Positions 1 through 6,352 of a stretch of DNA of 33,808 bases are shown here, one piece after another. Source of the stretch: CAYTZO01 sp964442525 (GTDB lineage Bacteria > Patescibacteriota > Microgenomatia > UBA10105 > UBA927); assembly GCA_964442525.1 (NCBI GenBank), contig CAYTZO010000005.1, forward strand, positions 1 through 33,808, given 5' to 3'. The first letter of the stretch is position 1. Each line of letters starts with the position of its first letter. A program made the position numbers and the translations under genes. The notes below the pieces were generated by a model. It searched no databases, was not told the origin of the DNA, and worked only from the letters and a program-made list of their open reading frames with translations.

Positions 1-51
1 GGACAATAGCCTTTGGAGCTATGAATCTACGTTCGAATCGTAGTCCCGGAG
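1..51 (+). tRNA. tRNA-Gln(TTG), 5' part outside the window
   Basis: The 3' two thirds of a tRNA is present. The anticodon stem ATAGC/GCTAT (6-10 and 18-22) closes a seven-base loop CTTTGGA with anticodon TTG at 13-15, reading Gln codon CAA. A four-base variable region is followed by a perfect five-pair T stem (27-31/39-43) with loop TTCGAAT. The 3' acceptor strand is 44-50 with discriminator G at 51. No CCA is encoded. The acceptor 5' strand and most of the D arm lie before base 1. Confidence 0.8.
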
Positions 52-56
52 CCTTG

Positions 57-101
57 TGCGGGAGAGAAGTATTCTTAGCTCGAATCCAAGCCCTGCAGCC
101 A
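57..101 (+). other. tRNA-like minihelix (possible tRNA remnant)
   Basis: Just after tRNA-Gln lies a 45-base stretch that folds like a tRNA without D and anticodon arms. TGCGGG (57-62) pairs with CCTGCA (92-97) through one G-U. A T-arm-like stem (74-78/86-90, one mismatch) has loop CTCGAAT. A discriminator-like G98 is followed by CCA (99-101), although the neighbouring real tRNA has no encoded CCA. It could be a deletion remnant of a tRNA, a functional tRNA-like RNA, or chance. Confidence 0.25.
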
Positions 102-156
102 GTGTGGATAATGAAGCTCCACGGCTCAATCCGTGAGAAACTTTGAGCATCTGCAG

Positions 157-1512
157 TTACCTCACCCGCTCTACCGTATAGGCGCGCGGGTAGTAAAGAA
201 ATATGGCGGGCGCATCTTCCACAAGTCGTCTGGCAAAATCCGCATAGATGGTTTTGCGCTTCGCCGGGTCCTGCTCCTGCCTTCCGTCTTCAAGGAGTTT
301 ATCGATTTTTACGTTGACGTAGCCGGTGATGTTGGTGCTTTTTGTCTGCGTTGAGTGCCAAAACGGATACTGGTCCGGGTCGGGCGGAAGTTCGAGGACT
401 GACAGGAGAATGTCAAAATTGCTCTCAAGGGAGTTTGTAACGCGGACAGACGTCGGAACCCCAAGCTTATTCCAACTGTTTGCAATTTGCTGGGCAAGGT
501 CCAGGTAATTGGAAAATGTCGTAAGTGTCATCTGCGCCGACGAGGTGCCTACTTTCGATGTTTCGATAAGCTTTTGCGCCTGGGAAAGATCGGGAGTGTA
601 GCGCCTGATTTTTTCGCCGGTGTAGGCCCAGGATTTTTTTGATATGGGCGAATAGGCGCGCTCGCCCAAAGTGTCTGGTACGGCATATGCAAGAGCCTGG
701 CGGAAGGCTTTTTCGCCGAGCTCAGGACGCCTTAAATTAAAAAAGAGCGTAATAATCCTTTGGTAGTTTACCTCAGGCGTAATTTTCGTGCGTCCCCATT
801 TGGTAAGTGCTTCAGCAGAGCTCATGTCAGTAAGGATATCTACGTCTCCGCGTTTGTAGCCGAGAAGAGCAAGCTCCTCAGTGCCGTAAAAGCGATACTC
901 AATGGCAGGAAGACTGCGATCGCTTACCGGAACGAGCTTAAGAAAGCTGATATTATTCCCATTGAGCGCTATACCTGCGGCACGATAGGGACCAAAACCC
1001 CGAAGTCCCTGCTGGAAAATCGGTTTTGCCAGAAGCACGGGGAAGGGGCTGTAGGCCGAAGTGAGGCGGGCCTGGAGCGTTGTCGGACTTGTGGCCTGAA
1101 AGGTTACGCCGCGGATATTATAGTTAACGTCGCTTGCCGTCACGGCCTTGCCCTTATACCAACGCTCGGTATTTCTCAGGTAAAATGTATAGAGCTTTCC
1201 GTCATCAGTTGCTTCCCAACGCTGGGCAAGTGCAGCCTCCGCCGTGCCGCCCGGCCCGATACGCGTGAGTCCCTCGCTCATTTTTTCCTGAATAGAGAGA
1301 GGAAGCGTCGAAGGCGTAAACTCGCCAACCACACCGATACGCCTGACGGGAGAAAAATAGAGTTCGTTCACCCACGGGAGTACCTGCCAAAACACGACCG
1401 CCGCACCTAAGCCAATAAGAAATCCTAAAATGAGCGCCTGTCGGTACTTTTTAACAATTTCGCGAACAACCCAAAGGAAAAATCTGATTTTACGAACAGG
1501 TATGAGAGCCAT
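157..1512 (-). CDS. membrane-anchored extracellular solute-binding protein, family 5 (peptide/OppA-DppA type)
   Basis: A 451-residue protein of the SBP_bac_5 family, which binds peptides or other ligands outside the membrane for ABC importers. A basic N-terminus and one hydrophobic segment (about residues 27-49) act as a membrane anchor. I see no lipobox, so it is probably a single-pass protein rather than a lipoprotein. The folded part has the usual order: start of lobe I, a region like 'ALAQRWEATDDGKLYTFYLR', then the second lobe and C-terminal return. It is somewhat shorter than typical OppA (about 540). It starts six bases after secG ends and is the last gene of the uvrB-to-secG run. No permease or ATPase gene is nearby, so its partner and ligand are unknown. 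Confidence 0.8.
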   Translation of the reverse strand: MALIPVRKIRFFLWVVREIVKKYRQALILGFLIGLGAAVVFWQVLPWVNELYFSPVRRIGVVGEFTPSTLPLSIQEKMSEGLTRIGPGGTAEAALAQRWEATDDGKLYTFYLRNTERWYKGKAVTASDVNYNIRGVTFQATSPTTLQARLTSAYSPFPVLLAKPIFQQGLRGFGPYRAAGIALNGNNISFLKLVPVSDRSLPAIEYRFYGTEELALLGYKRGDVDILTDMSSAEALTKWGRTKITPEVNYQRIITLFFNLRRPELGEKAFRQALAYAVPDTLGERAYSPISKKSWAYTGEKIRRYTPDLSQAQKLIETSKVGTSSAQMTLTTFSNYLDLAQQIANSWNKLGVPTSVRVTNSLESNFDILLSVLELPPDPDQYPFWHSTQTKSTNITGYVNVKIDKLLEDGRQEQDPAKRKTIYADFARRLVEDAPAIFLYYPRAYTVERVR

Positions 1513-1518
1513 GATTAT

Positions 1519-1734
1519 CTACCGGACGACGAGAAGCGCGATCGATGTCATTAAAAATAGTAGCGCAACTACGATGGTCGCCCGGAAGACGAGTTGTTCC
1601 GCTCCCCGTTTGCTGTGGTACATCTCACCCCCGCCCCATGCGCTTCCGAGCCCTCCGTGGCTTGACTGGAGGAGGATAAGACCGGTTAAAACAACCGTGT
1701 TAATCAGATGAAACACGAGAATAGCAAATTTCAT
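1519..1734 (-). CDS. secG: preprotein translocase subunit SecG
   Basis: A 71-residue protein with two membrane segments (about 3-22 and 50-70). They are joined by the Gly-rich loop typical of SecG, with LLQSSHGGLGSAWGGG just after the first segment. SecG is the small accessory subunit of the SecYEG channel in the inner membrane. The start is supported by a strong Shine-Dalgarno AAGGAG seven bases upstream. Its ATG overlaps the TGA of yvcK (ATGA, four bases), so the two genes are probably translationally coupled. Confidence 0.85.
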   Translation of the reverse strand: MKFAILVFHLINTVVLTGLILLQSSHGGLGSAWGGGEMYHSKRGAEQLVFRATIVVALLFLMTSIALLVVR

Positions 1735-2738
1735 GATTTTTCTCCTTCTATAATGTGCATGATTTCGCGAGCGAGCTTCTCGCTATCATGGCGGATAAGA
1801 CTTCTGACAAGGATATCGCTTTTCGGGGGACGGACAAGCGCGCGACTTGCCAGGTCTGCCCGGACGATTTTGGGTAGACCTGAATCACGCAGGTCGTTGA
1901 CTACGGGATATTCGTGGTCTTTTTCATAGAGCATAAGTGCGCGCTTAGGCAGTGCCGTAGTATTGACAAGAACCACATCAAGTGCGCTTCCTATGAAGCG
2001 CTCGATGGTAGTAACGTGATCGGAGGCGGTAAAGCCGAACGTTTGACCAAATTTCGTCATGAGATTGAGTACATAAACTTTTTTTGCCTTCGCCCGGGAA
2101 ATCGCCCCTGCAATGTCGCCGACCAGAAGGTTTGGTATCAAACTTGTATAGAGATCGCCCGGACCAACGACGATGAGATCAGCTTTTCCTATTGCATCAA
2201 GCGCATCAGGATTAGCCCGAGCGCGGGGCTTGAGATAGACGCTGGTAATTTTAAGCCTGCCGTCGTGGGTTGGCTCATCAATGAGGTGCTCCTCGCTTAC
2301 CACGTGCCCGTCCTCGTATTCGGCGTAGAGATTCGTATCCGTGTAGGAAACGGGAATGACCGTCCCCCTGATCCGCAGCACTTTCCCCGTTTGGCGTATT
2401 GCTTCTTTTTGCGAACCGAGTATGTCGGAAAGCGCGGCCATGAAAAGATTGCCAAACGTCATACCGGAAAGCCCCTTTCCTTTCTCAAATCGATACATGA
2501 AAAGTTTTCTCAGAAGCCCTATGCCGCCATTTTCTTCTGACAGGGCGACAAAGCACTGGCGGATGTCCGAGGTCGGCAGGAGTCCAAATTCGTCCCGGAT
2601 CCGTTTATTGCTCCCCCCGGAGTCACTCATGGTTACAATGGCAGTCAGATGCACGGGATAATATTTTAGCCCGCGCAATGCGACAAAAGTACCTGTTCCT
2701 CCTCCAATGCAGACAATACGCACTTTAGCATCTTTCAT
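1731..2738 (-). CDS. yvcK: YvcK/CofD-like gluconeogenesis factor (UDP-GlcNAc-binding)
   Basis: A 335-residue member of the YvcK branch of the CofD-like family. The N-terminal nucleotide-binding GGGTGTFVALRGL (about 12-24) is followed by the conserved TMSDSGGSNKRIRDEFG block (about 36-52). YvcK proteins bind UDP-N-acetylglucosamine. In Bacillus they are needed for growth on gluconeogenic carbon sources and for wall synthesis, and they are not CofD-type transferases. The start has GAGG eight bases upstream. The gene lies 11 bases after the YvlD-like gene and overlaps secG. Its presence fits the gluconeogenic gene run at 13.4-24.0 kb, although the two are not adjacent. Confidence 0.85.
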   Translation of the reverse strand: MKDAKVRIVCIGGGTGTFVALRGLKYYPVHLTAIVTMSDSGGSNKRIRDEFGLLPTSDIRQCFVALSEENGGIGLLRKLFMYRFEKGKGLSGMTFGNLFMAALSDILGSQKEAIRQTGKVLRIRGTVIPVSYTDTNLYAEYEDGHVVSEEHLIDEPTHDGRLKITSVYLKPRARANPDALDAIGKADLIVVGPGDLYTSLIPNLLVGDIAGAISRAKAKKVYVLNLMTKFGQTFGFTASDHVTTIERFIGSALDVVLVNTTALPKRALMLYEKDHEYPVVNDLRDSGLPKIVRADLASRALVRPPKSDILVRSLIRHDSEKLAREIMHIIEGEKS

Positions 2739-2749
2739 ATCTAAAGCCT

Positions 2750-3154
2750 CTACGATTCGCTCACCGCGTGTAATAAATTTGCAATAAATGTAATAACGAG
2801 CGAACTAACAATAAGGGCGATTGTGTAATTTAGGTATGCGGAGGGGATAACAAACCCGGACCAGGAAAACCCTGGGAATTGCCACGGCCGTACGCTCACT
2901 CCCGGTGCAAAAACCGTGAGCAGGTAAAGTACGATAACGTTTATAAGCCACGATAAGAGCCCGAATGTCAGAATGTTTATCGGGATAAAAAGAATCTTAA
3001 GAATTGGTGCAACAATAAGCATAAGGAGACTCAGGATAACTCCGGCAGAGACGATTGCCTGCCATCCTCCTGCGATAACAAGGGTCGGCAGGAGTTGGCT
3101 CGTGAGCCAAAGCCCGAACGTGTTAAACAGAAATACGCGCAAGAGGTATTTCAT
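2750..3154 (-). CDS. YvlD-like four-helix membrane protein (phage holin family IV)
   Basis: A 134-residue integral membrane protein with four predicted hydrophobic segments (about 7-26, 32-55, 60-82 and 107-130). It fits the 'Mycobacterial 4 TMS phage holin'/YvlD family of small membrane proteins. Despite the family name there is no phage gene nearby, and these proteins are widespread chromosomal genes of unclear function. It begins 17 bases after uvrC ends. No good Shine-Dalgarno is visible; TACCAT lies six bases before the ATG, a weak version of the -10/ATG arrangement described in the findings. Confidence 0.75.
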   Translation of the reverse strand: MKYLLRVFLFNTFGLWLTSQLLPTLVIAGGWQAIVSAGVILSLLMLIVAPILKILFIPINILTFGLLSWLINVIVLYLLTVFAPGVSVRPWQFPGFSWSGFVIPSAYLNYTIALIVSSLVITFIANLLHAVSES

Positions 3155-3171
3155 GTAAAGATGGTAGCAAA

Positions 3172-4524
3172 TTACTCCCCGTGTGGCAACTTGGTGGGGC
3201 TTAAAAGCGCGCTCTCGCGAAGAAACCTGTGGTAGCGGAGGGCGAACCGATGAGCTTCGTCCCTGACCCGTTCGAGAACGTGCAGACCGGCGCGGGAGAG
3301 ATTAAGCCTTATAATCTTAAACGAGGTTCCCGTAGGAACGATAATTTCCTCTCTGCGCTTGGCAAGTCCTACGACGGGTAGTTTCATATGCACGGATGCA
3401 AGAGCTGCGACGGCCGCTCGCACCTGTGTCTTGCCCCCGTCAACGAGCAGCAAGTCCGGCAGCGGCCACTCGTCATGTTTGAATCTGCGGCTCACGATCT
3501 CTGCAATCATGGCCGGGTCATTTGCTCCATGTACGGACTTTATGCGAAACCGCCGGTACCAGGTCTTGTCAGGACGGCCGTCGGTCAGGACCACGAGCGA
3601 GCCGGTCGGATATTCTCCCAGGATATTTGAAATATCGATGCACTCAATCCTCCTGAGAACGCCAAGGGCCGGAAAAAACGGCAGAAGAGTCCCGCGCAGG
3701 TCTGCCAGTTCGCTTTCATAGACGTCTCGCGCCCCCCCGCTCGTTAGATACACGGATGGGTCATGGTGCTTTTGGACAAGTGCATAGATCGCCTGTATCC
3801 GGTTTCGAAGAACGGTAGCTTCCTCGAATTCGTGCATGGCAGCGCGTCGGTGCATTTCCTTCTCAAGAGAACGGATAAGTGCGGACGTATGCCCGGAAAG
3901 CGCGCGTTTAAGCTCATAGATATGCTTTCTATACTCTTTTATAAGCCCATCTTTTTCTCCTCCGCTAACAAGTTTGGCAATCACAGAAGGACACGGTCTA
4001 CATAGCCCGAGGTGCGTGTAAAAACACGGTTTGCCGTTTCGTTGCTTTTGCGTACAAAAAGGCACGATCGGCCGCAAATCCCGGAGAACTGACCTGGTGG
4101 CTTTTGCCGACTGGAACGGACCAAATACCGCATCCTGGGCGCTTTTTGCGATAAGAGGAACCTGTGTTTTTCGTGTGACGACCACCCGCGGAAGCTCTTC
4201 AGAGAACGTGATGACAACGTAGATGGGAGATTTATCGTCTCGTAAGATAGCATTATATTTTGGCAGGTAACGGCGTATTAAGCTGGCTTCGAGCGTAAGT
4301 GCGTCAAATTCGCTGACGGTTTCGACAATTTCTATGCGTTTGGTTTGCTGACGGAGTTCAGATGTCTTCCACTCGCGAGGGAGGTCTTTTTGGAAATAGC
4401 TGCGTACCCTATGGGCTAAGTCAATCGCCTTGCCGACGTAGATGACCGCTGCCTGTTTGTTGAAGAAAAGGTATACGCCGGGCCGGTGTGGCAGAAGCTT
4501 TAATGTTTTGCGAATTTCTTCCAT
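3172..4524 (-). CDS. uvrC: excinuclease ABC subunit C, short form without C-terminal HhH
   Basis: A 450-residue UvrC that cuts on both sides of a UvrB-marked lesion. In order it has the GIY-YIG nuclease (RPGVYLFF...IYVGKA, about residues 15-35), a four-cysteine block (C-x9-C-x7-C-x2-C) that resembles the Fe-S ligands reported for UvrC, a UVR motif (about 220-250) that binds UvrB, and the RNase-H-like nuclease with IDISNILGE, LLLVDGGKTQV and the late His in RDEAHRFALRYHR. The protein stops soon after this His. The tandem helix-hairpin-helix domain of the usual ~600-residue UvrC is absent, with no trace before the next gene. A GTG at 4551 would add nine residues; the ATG at 4524 has GGAAAG close upstream and a smaller overlap (25 bases) with the gene before it. 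Confidence 0.9.
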   Translation of the reverse strand: MEEIRKTLKLLPHRPGVYLFFNKQAAVIYVGKAIDLAHRVRSYFQKDLPREWKTSELRQQTKRIEIVETVSEFDALTLEASLIRRYLPKYNAILRDDKSPIYVVITFSEELPRVVVTRKTQVPLIAKSAQDAVFGPFQSAKATRSVLRDLRPIVPFCTQKQRNGKPCFYTHLGLCRPCPSVIAKLVSGGEKDGLIKEYRKHIYELKRALSGHTSALIRSLEKEMHRRAAMHEFEEATVLRNRIQAIYALVQKHHDPSVYLTSGGARDVYESELADLRGTLLPFFPALGVLRRIECIDISNILGEYPTGSLVVLTDGRPDKTWYRRFRIKSVHGANDPAMIAEIVSRRFKHDEWPLPDLLLVDGGKTQVRAAVAALASVHMKLPVVGLAKRREEIIVPTGTSFKIIRLNLSRAGLHVLERVRDEAHRFALRYHRFLRESALLSPTKLPHGE

Positions 4525-6323
4525 AGCGCTTTCCGATTGGCCAGGAGCCACCCCAAAAGGATGAGTGCAATGACTCCGCCGCCCAGGGGAATGATCAGAA
4601 TATAGAGGGGGTCAATAGTGAAGGTTAATGAATTGGTCTGACCGTTGGCGGTCACGAGAATTTTACCTTGTCCGGGCTCAAGAAGGCTGTTTGACCGGAA
4701 TGTTATGGGAGTCGTAAGTGTCCCGTAGGGGGGGAGCTTAGTTAGGAGCGAGTTTATGGCAATATTTTGAGGAAACGATTGTATCGAAACCGAGGCTTCC
4801 GGGATGCCCACGCCGCTTATATTCTGGATCGTGACCGTTCCCGATGCAGCCAAACCTGCAGTAATTTTTTTTGGAAAATTGATCGTTATGGAAAACTGGT
4901 CGGGTGAGGGCGCCGGTTCGTTTTCTGCAAAACGCACCCGGACGTCTTTGCCCGTGTGATCGGGCGCACGGTAAAATCCCGCCGGGTACGGGAGCTCACT
5001 TGAAAGACCATGGATCGCAAATGCGACATGATTAAAGTCGAGCTTGTCAAAGTAGTTTACGCCGCCCGTGGTGTTTGCCCACGTCGGGTCAATTTGCACC
5101 CAGATCTTCCGCTCGCCGTCGTAGTATTCCGGCCAGGCGTGAAGGACGTCAGCGACCAAAGAAAGCGGCCGCAGGCGCGAATTGGTCGTATAGGCAAAAC
5201 CAACAACTTCGCGCGCAGGAATGCCCGCGGCCCGGGCGATCGCGATAAAAAGATCGGTAAACTCCATGCAGATTGCCTTTGTCGGTTCGGCGAGAGCGCC
5301 GAGCGCTCCCAGGCGGGCCGGGTTTTGACTGACCCGTTCGTAATCATAGGTTAATTTTTTTACCACGAACTCGTAGATTTCTCTTGGCGTTTTATACTGT
5401 TTTGCAAGGTCCATAATCTTCGGATCGTAGACCTGCCAATATGGGAGCGGCTTGAGGTAGTCGGCCGGATTAACAGCCTGTGCGGCTGACGAAGGCCGGG
5501 GGTTCAGTCTTAGTGCTACCGCAACCTCCGCCTGTATATCGAGGCGCTGGTTCGGGAGAAGATCATATTGGGCGAGCCAGTTGCCGTCGCTGTCGCGAAC
5601 AACCGTCTTTGGCTGAGGGGTTATACCCGTTATGGAAACATTTTGATAAGGGGTATCGGGAGGCAAGGCAATTTCCGAGCGTTTGGTCGTAACAGCAGGG
5701 TTGGAAATTGCATAGCGTAAATCAAAAATAAAAATCTGCTTATCGCCGAAGGCGGCTGATATTCCGCCCCTTATCATTTGATCCTTTGTCCAGTACCCGC
5801 CGTCCGCAGGCAGGGGCGAGAGATAAGCATTCGGACCGAAGCCGGCCGGGGTGGTAAGGGACACTCGGTAGCTTCCTATATCGGGATCGTTTTCAACGCC
5901 GGGAATGTTGATTTCCCAGATGCGTCCGCTTTTTTTTGCAATGTCATTGTGACGGTAGCGGAGGGTAAAGGAAAGCTTTTTCCCCATACCCACAACCTTC
6001 TGTTTAAACGGAAGGGTAATGGTTGTTTTTCCGTCTTTAACGGAGATAACAGGACTAATTATCCCGCCGCCGTCGGAGGCAATGACGTCGGCGATCTTGT
6101 CGCTGTCAATTATGATCGAGTATTCTTTTGGATAGAGATTGGTCAGGTTGTTCGTGAGGACAACATCCTGCGTGACAATAGTTACGCCCGTTGGCGCCAC
6201 GTCATAACGCACGTCATAATCCGCCTGAAACGCTCCGCTGGCGCGCACTGCGCCAAGCGGAATAAACAAATAAACCAATAAACAAATAAACCAATAAACA
6301 AATGTGTGGAAATTGCTTTTCAT
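4500..6323 (-). CDS. secreted/surface transglutaminase-like protein with C-terminal anchor
   Basis: A 607-residue exported protein. A signal peptide (about 1-29) is followed by a beta-rich N-terminal half and then a transglutaminase/protease-like core with a visible Cys-His-Asp triad: C352 in AICMEF, H395 in LHAWPEYY, D412 in VQIDPTW. A beta domain (about 480-570) leads to a C-terminal transmembrane helix (about 577-597) and a basic tail (KALWKKFAKH), giving an outward-facing membrane-anchored enzyme. Family members include proteases, amidases and cross-linking enzymes, and the substrate cannot be read from sequence. It sits between uvrA and uvrC, overlapping uvrC by 25 bases. Its signal peptide is encoded by a 16-base tandem repeat (see repeat feature). 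Confidence 0.8.
   Translation of the reverse strand: MKSNFHTFVYWFICLLVYLFIPLGAVRASGAFQADYDVRYDVAPTGVTIVTQDVVLTNNLTNLYPKEYSIIIDSDKIADVIASDGGGIISPVISVKDGKTTITLPFKQKVVGMGKKLSFTLRYRHNDIAKKSGRIWEINIPGVENDPDIGSYRVSLTTPAGFGPNAYLSPLPADGGYWTKDQMIRGGISAAFGDKQIFIFDLRYAISNPAVTTKRSEIALPPDTPYQNVSITGITPQPKTVVRDSDGNWLAQYDLLPNQRLDIQAEVAVALRLNPRPSSAAQAVNPADYLKPLPYWQVYDPKIMDLAKQYKTPREIYEFVVKKLTYDYERVSQNPARLGALGALAEPTKAICMEFTDLFIAIARAAGIPAREVVGFAYTTNSRLRPLSLVADVLHAWPEYYDGERKIWVQIDPTWANTTGGVNYFDKLDFNHVAFAIHGLSSELPYPAGFYRAPDHTGKDVRVRFAENEPAPSPDQFSITINFPKKITAGLAASGTVTIQNISGVGIPEASVSIQSFPQNIAINSLLTKLPPYGTLTTPITFRSNSLLEPGQGKILVTANGQTNSLTFTIDPLYILIIPLGGGVIALILLGWLLANRKALWKKFAKH
6261..6303 (-). repeat. 16-base tandem repeat (2.7 copies) inside a signal-peptide coding region
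   Basis: The plus-strand unit AATAAACAAATAAACC occurs exactly at 6261-6276 and 6277-6292, with a partial copy at 6293-6303. On the minus strand it encodes residues 7-21 of the transglutaminase-like protein, the hydrophobic core of the signal peptide. The unit length is not a multiple of three, so gain or loss of one copy would shift the reading frame. Confidence 0.85.
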
Positions 6324-6350
6324 TGGTAGTATTGGAGTATTGGTAGTATT
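6323..6350. repeat. short imperfect tandem repeat in the uvrA-transglutaminase gap
   Basis: TTGGTAGTAT (6323-6332), TTGGAGTAT (6332-6340) and TTGGTAGTAT (6340-6349) run end to end, sharing single border bases. They fill nearly all of the 29-base gap between the uvrA stop and the next start, which lacks an evident Shine-Dalgarno. The low complexity is visible directly; a role is not. Confidence 0.7.
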
Positions 6351-6352
6351 TG

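Noticed and set aside
120..135. Hairpin CACGG-CTCAAT-CCGTG as a terminator
   Set aside because: The stem is only five pairs with no T-run on either strand, so a terminator is not supported.
1914..2540. 208-codon open frame opposite yvcK
   Set aside because: It is antisense to a well-conserved gene and has no recognisable family. Similar long antisense frames opposite uvrB, gpmI and ppsA were dropped for the same reason.
2750..3154. Holin name as a sign of prophage
   Set aside because: The YvlD-like family is a common chromosomal membrane protein and no phage gene is nearby. The same applies to the 'phage' metallopeptidase at 24652.
6261..6303. Possible CRISPR or minisatellite
   Set aside because: The unit is 16 bases without spacers and lies in a coding region; there are no cas genes.
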